From Norana najaformis (lineage: Eukaryota; Annelida; Clitellata; Crassiclitellata; Hormogastridae), in NCBI GenBank assembly GCA_964023275.1, contig OZ029921.1, forward strand, positions 4,523,455-4,587,454: DNA of 64,000 nucleotides. Direction: 5' to 3'. Made by a program: the position numbers and the translations under genes. The notes below the pieces were generated by a model. It did not search any database and was not told the origin of the DNA. It saw only the letters and a program-made list of their open reading frames with translations. Of this stretch, positions 23,760 through 34,221 are shown piece after piece (within the stretch, counting starts at the first letter, position 1; each line of letters opens with the position of its first letter).

Positions 23760-24070
23760 GACATTTATATAGCGCCCGTTAAGAGCCTCTCAAAGCAGTC
23801 GATATGAGGAGATAAATCAAGCAGTTCAAAACACAACCTGCCCTCTTTCATTTACCAATGGTTTGCGCTGCCACCAGACAAATACATTGCTACCCGCAGG
23901 CTAGTGAATTTGCGGCGTTTGTAAAAGGTGCTAAGTAAATTGCAACTACATACAGACATACATGCATACATACATACATATATGCATACACATACATGTA
24001 TACATACATAATTACATACGTACATGTATACATACGTATATGCATGCATATATACCTGCATAAATACATA
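23760..24070. repeat. Foldback-like repeat ending in (ATAC)n
   Basis: Starts 'atttatatagcgcccgttaa' (23765) and ends 'tttgtaaaaggtgctaagta' (23918-23938), so the two ends are roughly inverted. It then passes into an (ATAC)n array at 23945-24065. Confidence 0.6.
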
Positions 24071-24379
24071 TACACACTTCTACAGTGGAACTACTTAAAT
24101 TGTGCCTTAACCGTTGCTTTACCCAAAGCTGTACCGCTTATGAAATATCGCGCCTGCATATGCTGAGTATTTTATGTGTGGCCGATTGCGTTGCATATAT
24201 GTGAGCAAACGGCAGTCACGACACAAGGCAATTGCAGCCAAATAAAAATAGAGGTCCAAGTTCGGCAACAGATGGCGGAAACAAGCGTAACATCAGATGT
24301 CATGACGCCATGTGTCATGTGTTATGACGCCAGAAATCATGGCAAGAATTTGGTAAACAGTTACACAGAGTGGAGAATG

Positions 24380-24660
24380 GAATTGATGTATGTGTGTATA
24401 TATATATATATATATATTTATATATGTATGCATGTAAGCTTGCATGCGTATATGTATGTATGTATGTATGTATGTATGGACGGACGGACTGACGGACGGA
24501 TACAAGGATATATTATGCCGATCTTGAGCATTCGTCCGGACAGATTAAGGGATGATCCGTCGATCCATCCAAACATCCGTCCGTCCTTTCATCCATACAT
24601 CATTCCAGCCTTCTCTCCATCCGTCCATTCATCCATCCATTTATCCATCTCAGCAGACAT
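24380..24660. repeat. (TATG)n, (ACGG)n and (ATCC)n arrays
   Basis: Three adjoining tetranucleotide blocks: 24385-24477, 24477-24502 and 24550-24650. Confidence 0.85.
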
Positions 24661-25550
24661 ACACCAACCGACCCATATACCCATACAGACACAGAGCCAA
24701 GCAGACGGACAATCATACAGGCAGAGTCACAGGCCAGGACAGACTAAAGACCGGCTCCATTACGTCATCCTCCCGCATCATCCCAATCACGTGATGCCCA
24801 CACAGATCACCGCACGCGGTGGGGGATTTCCATTCACGACCATCAAACACCCACCCGAAACACCCGACATCTCACCATCAACCAATCCCAAAAACCACCC
24901 TTATTCGGTCTCCCCCTAGCGAAAGTCTGCTCCCGGCGTCTTACGTCTCGGCCAAGACAAAAGCCGATCACGAGCAGACGACGAAAACCGCCACAATCCC
25001 GCCCAAAAACACGCCCAAATCCCCATAAAATTCAACGAAAACGTTTTTCGATCATCAGACTCTGTCCGAAAGAGCGGAACAAATATCTCAGACGTTCAGA
25101 AATACTTACATCTGCAGCCGGATCCATCTTTTTTCGCCGTCTATTACACGAGATTTGAATCGACCGTCAGTACGCCACGCCACCTGTCGACTATAAGCCG
25201 TAACAATGCCCTTCCGATATGGAGCGGACCGCTTGCTAGGACGGGCAGAAGCCCAGCAGCTCGGCTCAGGCTAGGGCGGTCGCTAGCCCAGGGCTGATGC
25301 ATGCCGCTAGCTCAGCCCAGCCTAGGCTCTGAGGCTATGGCCTACCGGATGGGGACTATGCTCGAGCAGTAGGACGAGCGCCTGCGCTCGCTGCTGCGGC
25401 TGCGGCTGCGTCTGTGTAGAGCGCCAACAAACGCGGACACGCCGGTTGCGGAGGCTGGTGGTACGTGATGGGGGCATGACTAGGATGCCGTTGTCGATTA
25501 CGCTTAAGACGATCACTCATAATAGGGCAGTTCCAGAAGAAACTTACTGT
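24660..25550. other. No gene recognised; GC-rich patch at 25195-25420
   Basis: Frames are Pro/Thr/His rich and low complexity. The patch has CTAGCTCAGCC-like reiterations and a 'gctgcggctgcggctgcg' run. Confidence 0.5.
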
Positions 25551-25554
25551 ATCT

Positions 25555-25850
25555 TTCCATCGCGGAAGAAGAGGAATAGGAGGAGGAGGAGGAAGAAGAG
25601 GAATAAGAGGAGGAAGAAGAAGGGAGGAGGAGAAGAAGGATGAAGAGGAAGAAGAAGAAAGAGGAGGAAGAGAAGGGAGAAGGAGGAGGAGGTGAATGAG
25701 AAATAGGAGGAAGAGGAGGAGGAGGAGGAGAAGGAGGAGGAGGAAAAAGAAGAAGGGTAGGAGGAGAAGAAGGATGTGGAGGAGGAAGAAAAAGGAGGAG
25801 AAAGAAGAGGAGAAGGAGGAGAAGGAGGAGAAGGAGAATGAGAAGAATGT
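25555..25850. repeat. (GGA/GAA)n purine array
   Basis: 'aggaggaggaggaagaagag' for nearly 300 bp. Confidence 0.95.
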
Positions 25851-25859
25851 AACAGACAT

Positions 25860-26820
25860 TTATGAAGAGTCTTTCAAGCGTCTCTCAAAGCACTAGGCAC
25901 GATTATGATAATTTGGGCTTGCGTTGACATTACGAACAGCAACTAGAACTAACACGTTCATAATTTTCAGTCAGACTTCAAGTTCCACGCGTCTTGCACT
26001 GGCTTCGTTGTGGAATTTTGCCTTTTCAATGAAGCCTGAATAGGCAGTTGGAAATCAACATTTTTCGGAATTGAATTCTGAATATTCTGATTCAAACTCT
26101 GAAGTCCTTGAGTCGATCTCGGTTAAATGAGAATGCACGAACTTGGAAAATGCCATCATCATCAGTCTTTCTATTACTCCATATATTACTCCCCAGGTTT
26201 CCATTCAAACTGAAATCTCACCTTTTCAAGAAATCCACCCTGATCCATCGAATCCGCTGCCTTTATCTTTCTCTCAACTTAACCCGCCCTAACAGCTCCT
26301 TTCTCTCTTCTCTCTCTGGTCTTCTAGCAACCGGACAAGGTTCTTGACACGGCATCTATGGAAACCCCACTGACTTGACACAGCACTCGTGAATAAGCTG
26401 GTGGCCTGCGCTTAGTTTTTAAGTAGCGCTTCAGAAATTTGGAGTTTACGATGACGATATATTCTATGAAATGTATATACGAACCCGAAGAAAGACGTAA
26501 AGTATGGTGAGAATAGCTGAAAATATTTGGACTCAGACTGAGAGTCTTAGCCTAGGCAAAGGAGAGGCTCTCACTCTCCCTCTTTGTCTGAGTTTCCACC
26601 GAGTATAAAGTTCATGTACTCACTGAATTGTAGCACAGTTCGTCAGAGGGCGTAAGGAGAAATAACGCTACATCCATCACTGCTTTCAAGAAATATTTAA
26701 AAACCGAACTTTTCTTGCATGCCTTCCTAGACTAATTGTTTCTCCCTGCTCCAAGTGCTTCTGAATCATTGTTTTCGACTCGTCGACTGCTTACGAACTA
26801 CTGTACAGCACTCTAATCTC
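25860..26820. other. No gene recognised
   Basis: A 79-codon plus frame at 26108-26347 has no domain. Confidence 0.5.
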
Positions 26821-26823
26821 TAC

Positions 26824-26827
26824 ATTA

Positions 26828-26904
<77 letters not shown>

Positions 26905-26933
26905 CATCATCATAGTCACCATAGACGTCACTT

Positions 26934-26987
<54 letters not shown>

Positions 26988-27038
26988 ATTATGAAACGAA
27001 TTAATTGTTGCTGGAGCAACTAGAGCTGCTGTGGCGTC

Positions 27039-27105
<67 letters not shown>
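26824..27105. repeat. (TTA)n arrays
   Basis: Two blocks (26824-26985, with an (ATA)n segment at 26936-26953, and 27039-27104). Frame artefacts are poly-Ile, poly-Tyr and poly-Asn. Confidence 0.95.
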
Positions 27106-27514
27106 AGAGAATGTTGGTTCCTTTCGTGGCAGAGAATTGAACTTCGATCCGGGGGCGGGGGGTCTGTAGTCTTCGACATCCGAGTTAAACTTGTTAAACC
27201 GTTGAGTGTTTTGTTTTGAAATTTGATGACCACGTGTCTTTTATTTTTGACAGTTTTCAGCCAACGCCTTTACCCACTAAAACTCCTTCGATTTCAAGGA
27301 ATGCCTTTCGATAAATTACTAAGCAGTTTCCAAGCTCTAGTAGTCTCCCGGTGTACTTACGCTGTTCCTTCCTGTGGTGGATACCTTGCAATAGAATTAG
27401 TTGGGAGGATCGATTTCTTTCTACGCCGGGATGAACGTAGTGGCCTCTTGAATGGTGCGAGTAAAAATGGGGAAATATTGTGCCAGAATTGATTTGAAAT
27501 TCTTTAATTAAAAA

Positions 27515-28390
27515 TATCTAATCGTAATTCCGAGATTTCTACAGCGCCCAACGAAAGCCGCGCCGCGGGAACCAGCTTATTCACAGGTGCTGAGTCAAAA
27601 CAAATTCGATAGGCAAAAGGGTTCGGTGCCAGGTCAAGATCCAAAAGTCAGACGGAGAGACAGCGCGGCACATACGGGGATGGTGTTTGGGGTTGGAGAG
27701 CAGAGAGAGATAAGAGGAAGAAGAGGTGTCAGGGTACGATCTGTGAAAGAGGACTGTTTTAGGCTTTGAGTGAAAGGCCGAAGCAGAAATTGCAGGCGGT
27801 GGAGCATAGATGAGTTTGTATGATGGGTCGGAAAACTCGCAATTCTGGGGGGAGTTTATTCCAGAGTTGTGGGGCAGCTGTGACTATGGAGCGATTACCA
27901 AATTTTAAGGATGAGGTGACGGGAGGGCGAAATGTTAGGGCAGAAGAGGAACAGGTTGAGCGAAGCGGTTGTATTGTAAATAACTGACGAAGATAGGAGG
28001 GTTGGGAAGATTGAAGTGTATTGTAGGTAAGTGATAGGACTGTGTACTCGATTCGTTCAGGTATTTTAAGTCAGTGTAGTGATTTAAGAACAGGAGTGAT
28101 GTGATGGTGTTTGGGGGTTTGGTGACAGCACGAGCAAGAGCATTCTGTATGGCTTGAAGGCGACTTATTTGGGTGGAGCCTATGTTCAGGAATAGTGAAT
28201 TGCAATAGTCCAATTTAGCATGGACTATGGATGTGGCGATGGTTGATGCAGTTTGAAAGTCAAGCATAGGGCGAATTCTGCGAAGGTCATGGATATGCAT
28301 AAAGTAAGAGCGGGGGAGATGGGTAATGTGATCAGAGAAGCTGAGGTTTTGGTCGAAGATCACCCCTAGGTTACAAACAGAAGACTTTGT
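27515..28390 (-). pseudogene. LINE-2 (CR1/L2-like) ORF2 C-terminus and 3' end
   Basis: The minus strand reads NLGVIFDQNLSFSDHI, then DLRRIRPMLDF, a STIATSIVHAKLDYCNSLF segment, QISRLQAIQNALARAV, and later LKYLNESS. These are the post-RT blocks of CR1/L2/Rex-type LINEs ('GV.FD..L.F..HI', 'LDYCNSL', 'LQ..QNA.AR.V'). An internal deletion and stops follow (27935). Further on are SAFHSKPKTVLFHRSYP and then the 3' UTR shared with copies at 724, 17745, 51225 and 53030. The 3' tail is near 27515. Dead copy. Confidence 0.85.
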
Positions 28391-28395
28391 ATTAA

Positions 28396-28396
<1 letters not shown>

Positions 28397-28428
<32 letters not shown>
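28397..28428. repeat. (GT)n microsatellite
   Basis: About 16 perfect GT units. Confidence 0.95.
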
Positions 28429-28431
<3 letters not shown>

Positions 28432-28689
28432 GCAGAGTCCAGGCTGAAAGAGATAGAGGAATCTGACAGTTTCTTGAGCTGGTCGCGTAGGCCTATAAGT
28501 ATGAATTCGGTTTTGGATGGGTTGAATGGGTTTGGATGGCACCTAACCACTGCCCTAACTAGTTACTTCCAGCAAATCACTCTCACGGATTCACCGTGGA
28601 TGAGAGGGGCCATATTTTTGAATTGCCGAACTTCCACACATTGCTTCTTTAAAATCCTTCATCATTCGCTCATTGTACAAATATAAGAA

Positions 28690-29140
28690 ATTGTAGCTTT
28701 TTTGTGATTGGTTATCATTATAGTCTATCAGTTCTGTTAAATCTTTCCATCACTTGATCTTCTGTTGTTGTGAATTATGAACTTTTTAACTATAACTATT
28801 TTTCTGTTAATAAATTAGTTGGACTTTCAGACTGTATTTTACAACGTTGTCTTGCCTTGCACATGTTTTATATTTCCGTGTATGCATTGTTGTTGCAAAG
28901 TGTGGGAGCCTCCCATCCACTGAGTCACTGACCCATCGGTAGATGTAGTAGTTGCTTAGCACACGTCTTGCACAGGAAATATGAAAGAAACGCCAGAGAA
29001 ATTCAAAAGTTGGTGAATAGAAAACACGTCGATGCAATGCTTCACCGTTTTGATCATCGTCACCACCACCACCAACGTCTGCACCAAGAGGCATAGCACC
29101 AATTACACTACCTCCATCAACGCTAACGCGCAAGCGCGAA
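28690..29140. other. No gene recognised
   Basis: A 114-codon minus frame (28807-29151) has no domain. Confidence 0.5.
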
Positions 29141-29204
29141 TACGTGAACAAGTTGTTGATTTATGATGAATACGACAAAACTGTATACGTGATGATGATA
29201 GTAA

Positions 29205-29400
29205 TGATGATGATGATTATTATTATTATCATTAAATTTATTATTATTATTTTTCATGCCCGAGGTACTTATGATCCCTCGAGACTTATAAAAAAACGCT
29301 CTGGAGAAAAAACTGTCGGGGTTGCTAAAACTCGTCAAGTTTTGGCGTAGAAAAGGTGCTTCGGAAGGCGACAGCATTAAATCGTTGGAAGGCAACTGAT
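29205..29400 (-). repeat. RLE-element 3' end with (AAT)n tail
   Basis: Minus strand: 'ctcgagggatcataagtacc', 'tcgggcatgaaaaataataa', then (AAT)n. Matches the 3' UTR of the 55808 copy. Another (ATT)n array lies at 29418-29456. Confidence 0.65.
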
Positions 29401-29418
29401 AGGCGTTGAAAAAGATGA

Positions 29419-29456
<38 letters not shown>

Positions 29457-29492
29457 CCTTTACTGGTTGCGACTAGGCTCCATTGGGATGTA

Positions 29493-29498
29493 TTTATT
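29493..29498 (-). promoter_or_regulatory. Candidate polyadenylation signal of the receptor gene
   Basis: AATAAA on the minus strand about 290 bp beyond the receptor stop codon. If used, the 3' UTR would contain the hAT-like MITE at 29546-29699. Position-only evidence. Confidence 0.25.
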
Positions 29499-29545
29499 CT
29501 TAATCATTTCGCTCCTGCCCTCTTTTTTACCGCACTGCTGCCAGC

Positions 29546-29699
29546 CAGTGGCGGCTCTCCAGGATTGCTTGCGAGGGGGAAGAGCATTTCCAGAAGGAGG
29601 CCACTTTCTGGCAGTCCACCATGCGGGGGTCTGGTCTGAGGGGAGCCGGCATATAACCAAATGGGGCGCGGGCGCAACCGCCCCCTAAATCCGCCACTG
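29546..29699. mobile_element. hAT-like MITE with 8-bp target duplication
   Basis: Ends CAGTGGCGG and CCGCCACTG. Flanking octamers ctgccagc (29538-29545) and ttgccagc (29700-29707) differ by one base. CAG...CTG ends plus an 8-bp duplication are hAT characteristics. Lies just downstream of the receptor stop codon. Confidence 0.75.
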
Positions 29700-29785
29700 T
29701 TGCCAGCCCTGACTTCTAACCACATTCAGATGTCTTAAGACGGATTAACTGGAGATTAACGACACGGATTAAGATCAGACGTTGA

Positions 29786-30015
29786 TTATCGACACGGTTC
29801 GATAAGGAACCGCTTGAAAGCCTTGCGAAATTCGGCGTTGAAGATCGTGTAGATGACCGGATTGAGGAAGCTGTTGAAGTAGCCGAGCCAGACGAAGAAG
29901 TCGAACGCGCTCTGGTTTATGTTGCAGACACTACTGCCAAACAGGTCGTAGCGAATGCAGACGGCGTGAACGATGTTCAGCGTGAAAAATGGCACCCAGC
30001 AGAGCAGAAAAACGC
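29786..30015 (-). CDS. D2-like receptor exon 4 (TM6, TM7, C-terminus)
   Basis: Codes the last 75 residues. The acceptor GGTCGTTTCAG precedes GC, completing the Gly codon of exon 3, so that TTTLAIVLG joins VFLLCWVPFF. That is the canonical TM6 with the CWxP toggle and two aromatic residues. ECL3 contains two cysteines (HAVCIRYDLFGSSVCN), TM7 reads FVWLGYFNSFLNPVIY, and helix 8 is NAEFRKAFKRFL. The tail stops at EPCR with TAA at 29788-29786. A very short tail ending near a Cys is typical of D2-like receptors, where it is a candidate palmitoylation site. D2 genes are known to have an intron at this same TM6 position. An ATG further upstream at 30178 is intronic and not used. Confidence 0.93.
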
Positions 30016-30374
30016 CTGAAACGACCAGCGAAATGCAAGTTAAACGACTAGTAATAATATAGGTCTCCCATGACCCGTGACCCATGAGGAACACTGAGGA
30101 GGCATCTCGTTTACCTTTCTTAGACCCTTGAGCCGGTAGTGGACGAATTCCAAGGTCCTGGACACCGGGCCAGTGCATCGCAGGATTTTCCGTTTACTTC
30201 TCAGCTTATGCCGGTACCAAATTAATCTATCTAGATGCTTCTTTTTTTCAAATGACCTCTGGTCATGTCAGCTAGATTGTGGTATCCGTATTCTTTCAAT
30301 ATGCATCATTACTTCATAGCTTTTCTTAGGTAATTGCACAGGTAAACAGATAGACCAAGGGGAAGACCGAGGCG

Positions 30375-30565
30375 AAGATGGATGGACGACGTCAAAAAAT
30401 GGACTGGACTATCAGAAGCGGAATGCATCGGGAGCACACGAAACAGGACGGCATGGAGAGGGCTGATATCGATGACTCTGGTCTCCGACCTTCAGAAATG
30501 AGGATGGACATATACGGATACGGAAACAGATAGTTATAAGAGACAAGAACATGCGTAACTGACTA
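30375..30565 (+). pseudogene. LINE-1 reverse-transcriptase C-terminal fragment in receptor intron 3
   Basis: The plus strand reads GRPRRRWMDDVKKWTGLSEA followed by a WRGLI-like segment and a stop. This is the conserved basic tail of APE-type LINE ORF2 proteins ('RGRPR.RW.D..K.WTGL'). There is no intact frame upstream, so this is a 5'-truncated dead copy inside the third receptor intron, antisense to the gene. Confidence 0.75.
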
Positions 30566-30676
30566 TTTCTCTTCCTCGTTACATAACTGATCAAGAAAAC
30601 AACAAAATAAGCCGGCAAAGTACTTTTGTGATACTTGTGAGAAGGCATGCTCATTTATAAGTATTATGCTACCTAC

Positions 30677-33258
30677 CCAATACAATGGCAAGGGTGGTCG
30701 TCGCTTTTCTTTCTCGTTTAGTGAACATCCTTTCCCTCTTCGTCCTTCCCGGAGCCCCCTGCGTCGTTAGGGCCTGGTAACCCTCCGTACTGACCACGAG
30801 CGATGCGTCCCTCTGTCTCGCGCTCCGCCCTGCATCGAGCCTGGCCGAGAGTATGGCTTGACTGCGTCGGCAACAGACGGCTTTCGGAGGCTCCAGTCGA
30901 GCAGGGACGGAGATCGAATGTTGATGGGCTGACGCCCGGTGGCTCGAGTAGTCGCGGGGTCGGATGCGTTCACTGGCCAGGGAGTCTCCGGTCAGTGGAC
31001 TGAATTCGCATGGGTCGCACGATCGGTACGTCCTGGGTTCCGGTCGATGACTGGATCCGTTGCGCGTCCTTGGGAAGTCTCCATTGCTGCAATTACTCCG
31101 ACTGTTCGGCGGGAATCCACTTCCGCTGTGAGGCGCGGCACAAGAATCCGGGACGCTACTGGGTACTTCTTGGGTACTTGAACCACGGCAGGTGTTTGGT
31201 ACTTCTTTTGCATTCCTACTTGATGCGTCTAGAGAGTTAGATTTCCTGGCGTTTCCTGCCCAGTACAGAGACCCCAGTAGGCCAGCTTTTTTGCAAGTGC
31301 CAAGAAGTCTAGTGCTCTCTCTCTGGTCAAAGGGTTTCTCAAGACCATTTCCAACAAAAAATCGGCTTCCTCCGGAATCCCCTCTTTCCACAGTCATTCC
31401 ACCACAGGCATTGCTATATGCTTCTCTGTTTCGAATGAAAGACTCGGTGTATTTGAATCTGTTATCGAACTCTTTCTGTTCTTCCTCGCCAACAGACAAT
31501 GCAATCCTTGGCCTGTTTGTTATACACAGCGTCGTTTCCTTTCGGACTGTCGCTGTAGAAGGTAGCATCTCCATTTGGCAGCATCTGGTAGAAGAAAATA
31601 TTAAACTTGGAATAGAAGTAATTTTTTCCTGGAACTCTTGTATAGCAGAAGATATAACCATTTTTGGAACTTCTGTCGCGAAAGATTTTGTCTCCCTCAG
31701 ACCTTCCCTGGTAGATGGCCTAGTTTCTCTGGGTCCTTTTCTGACAGAGTTAATGGACTTCGCTAGACTTCGTCTGAAAGAAGACCGTACTTCAAATGGC
31801 TGGTCTCCGATCTCCTGTTTAACTTCATTAGCAAACGACGAATTTTCCGTTGAAACTTCAAATGTGTAAGATGCTGTCTGCCTAGGAACGTTACTCTTAA
31901 ACGAAACTGTTTCTCTTAGAACTTCCCTGGCCAAAGATGTGTTGCTTGAATCATTTCCAGCAGAGGAAAATGTTTGCGGCGGATATTTCCAGTTGGAAAA
32001 CAGCAGTTTCTTTGTTTCCTTTTTACAGGATAGTTCCGTAGAATCTCCAATGTCCCAGGATTTTCTTGCTTTCCCTTTTTTCGTGCGGATAGCTGTTCTG
32101 TAGCATGGCACACTGTTCCTGGGTTCTCCGCTATAATGTTGCACCATGGAAGCTTTCCCATATTCCTTTATATCTTCTCGTTCTTCATACGTTGTCTCAT
32201 TGAGTTCATCTTTGCGTAAACCATTACCCATAATGGGTTGAAATCGCTCCCAAGAGTCTCTGACACCTTTGATGTCAGAAGTCTCGTATGTTTTGGATTC
32301 TATGCCTTCACAACAGTTTGCATTGCCTTCTTTGTGACGTGGTACCTGGTTTCTAGACATTTTCTCAGGGTAGCTTGCATCTGCGACTTTTTGTTTATCG
32401 CAGTACACGTTTTCCTCAGGTTCGTCCAGGACATAAAATCCTGTACGACCCCCTCCTTGGTAAGGCCTTGTTTTTCCTTTAGCCTCTACTTCGTCCTTAG
32501 AGCCCCTGGTATCTCCCTTGACACTGAACCAAAGCTTGTCTGACTGCCTTTCGATAATGTTCCCTGTGAATTCTTCCACTCCATCTTTCCCTGCATCGTC
32601 CTTCGTGCAGAGCTCTCTTGAAACCTTCAAGTTGCCACTCGAGGTTCCTCCTTTGACTGGGTTTCCGCTACGGCACCCAACGGCACCCGGCATTCCTTCC
32701 TGGTCGCCAGTCGACTTCTTGCACGCCTCGCCGTGGGCAGAGAACAGCCTAAGCAAGGCCCTTCTTGGGGCTCCTTCCTCAAACAACGAACACACTGCTC
32801 CACCTCTTTCACTGATCTCCGAGTCTGTCGTGTTCTGAGCTGGGGCGCTAAATCGCGACGGTCTCCTATCCTGACCATGACATTTAACCTCTGCCCTACA
32901 TGACCTGACATTCGCCTGTCCAATGCCCCCCTTCTGCTCCTCGCCCTTCTTCTTCTCCTTCTTCAGCAGCCGCTTGCGCTCAGCCTGTCTAAGGATCGCT
33001 CGGAAAGTCTTGTAATAGAGGAGACTCATGAGTAGGCAGGGGATGTAAAAGGACGCCATCGACGAGTAGATGAGGAAGTCCGCGTTGTAGAACGTACACA
33101 CCCAGGGAGTCTCGCGTCGTCGTTCCGTGTAGTTCCACCCGACTGCGATGGGCAGAGAGACGGCCAGGGACACGACCCAAGTGAAGGCCAAGGTGATGTA
33201 GACGCGTTTCGAGTTTCTGTGTCGGGCATATCTCAACGGTTGCGTCACGGCTATGAAT
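30677..33258 (-). CDS. D2-like receptor exon 3 (TM4, TM5, about 760-residue ICL3, start of TM6)
   Basis: A 2,582-nt exon with an uninterrupted frame of about 860 codons. It opens with the last base of Arg165, giving DRF-IAVTQPLRYARH instead of the usual DRY. TM4 is around LAFTWVVSLAVSLPIAV; ECL2 carries the disulphide Cys in PWVCTFYNAD; TM5 is LIYSSMASFYIPCLLMSLL with the catechol-binding serine pattern (230, 231, 234). The third loop runs from about residue 251 to 1014. Its proximal end is highly basic (RKRLLKKEKKKGEE) and its distal end is KRERMFTKRERK before TTTLAIVLG of TM6. Between them it is Ser/Arg/Glu rich, apparently disordered, with 11-residue imperfect repeats near residues 606-714. 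Human D2 has a loop several-fold shorter. The donor is G|GTAGGT. The acceptor is GGCTGTCTCCAG, copies of which occur in the adjoining intronic minisatellite. Confidence 0.9.
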
Positions 33259-33269
33259 CTGGAGACAGC

Positions 33270-34076
33270 CAGTGTAAGTAGAGTGAGAATGTATGAACCT
33301 AGAGAAAGTATGAACTAGTGTAAAGTAAGATGAGAATGTATGAACCTGGAGAGAGCCAGTGTAAGTAGAGTGAGAATGTATGAACCTAGAGAAATTATGA
33401 ACTAGTGTAAAGTAAGATGAAAATGTATGAATCTGGAGACAGCCAGTGTAAGTAGAGAATGTATGAACCTAGAGAAAGTATGAACTAGTGTAAAGTAAGA
33501 TGAGAATGTATGAACATGGAGACAGCCAGACTGAGATTGTATGAATCTAGAGATAGTATGGACCTAGTGTAAAGTGATATGAGAATGTATGAACCTGAAG
33601 AGAGCCAATGTAAGTAGAGTGAGAATGTATGAACCGAGAGAAAGTAAAAATCTATCATGTAAAGTAAGATGATAATGTATGAACCTGGAGAAAGCCAGTG
33701 TAAAGTAAGATGAGAATGTATGAACCTAGAGAAAGTATGAACTAGTGTAAAGTAAGATGAGAGTGTATGAACATGGAGACAGCCAGACTGAGATTGTATG
33801 AACCTAGAGATAGTATGGACCTGGTGTAAAGTGATATGAGAATGTATGAACCTGGAGAGAGCCAATGTAAGTAGAGTGAGAATGTATGAACCGAGAGAAA
33901 GTAAAAATCTATTGTGTAAAGTAAGATGATAATGTATGAACCTGGAGAAAGCCAGTGTAAAGTAAGATGAGAATGTATGAACTTGGAGACAGGCAGTGTA
34001 AGTAGGGTAAGAGAATACAAACCTAAAAAGCCAGTATTAAGAAGGGTAAGAATGTACGAACCTGAAGAAAGCCAGT
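33270..34076 (-). repeat. Minisatellite filling receptor intron 2, with splice-acceptor copies
   Basis: Tandem units of about 40-45 bp built on 'gtaaagtaagatgagaatg' and 'tatgaacctggagacagcc', nested in a higher-order period of about 257 bp (compare 33511 with 33768). On the minus strand each unit reads roughly CACTGGCTNTCTCCAG then NTTCATAC, which is the acceptor of exon 3 plus its first bases. About ten copies are recognisable (near 33345, 33428, 33513, 33595, 33683, 33770, 33851, 33938, 33983, 34060). The copy near 33428-33455 is identical to the real acceptor region over more than 25 bases. The array leaves minus-strand frames open for over 100 codons (33485-33865, 33742-34080), which are by-products. 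Confidence 0.9.
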
Positions 34077-34084
34077 GCAATGTA

Positions 34085-34216
34085 GCACGAGATGAAACTT
34101 AAAGCAGGAAGTTGATTATGATAGTGGACTGTGTTCTCACTTCGAGGCGACCATTGATGCCTCGTGCATTTTGATGACGGCGCTATAGAAGTCATTGGAT
34201 TAGATGTTGGATTAAT
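34085..34216 (+). repeat. SINE-B copy beside the exon 2 donor
   Basis: Shares the family core 'gcgaccattgatgcct' and 'gacggcgctatagaagt' and ends in a 'ggattagatgttggatt' tail. It sits in receptor intron 2, its 3' end within a few bases of the exon 2 donor on the opposite strand. Confidence 0.6.
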
Positions 34217-34221
34217 TAGAC

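Noticed and set aside
30016..30178. Start codon at 30178 upstream of exon 4 as a separate small GPCR
   Set aside because: The stretch before 30015 lacks membrane homology and ends in a good splice acceptor; joining to exon 3 restores a perfect TM6.
31192..31869. 225-codon plus-strand ORF
   Set aside because: Antisense shadow of the receptor's third-loop exon; the minus frame is the one with homology and splice support.
33270..34076. CRISPR-like regular array
   Set aside because: Units are contiguous tandem repeats without unique spacers, in a eukaryotic intron.
33485..34080. Two minus-strand ORFs of 112-126 codons, His/Ser/Leu/Tyr rich
   Set aside because: They lie wholly in the intron 2 minisatellite and are interrupted by the receptor splice structure.
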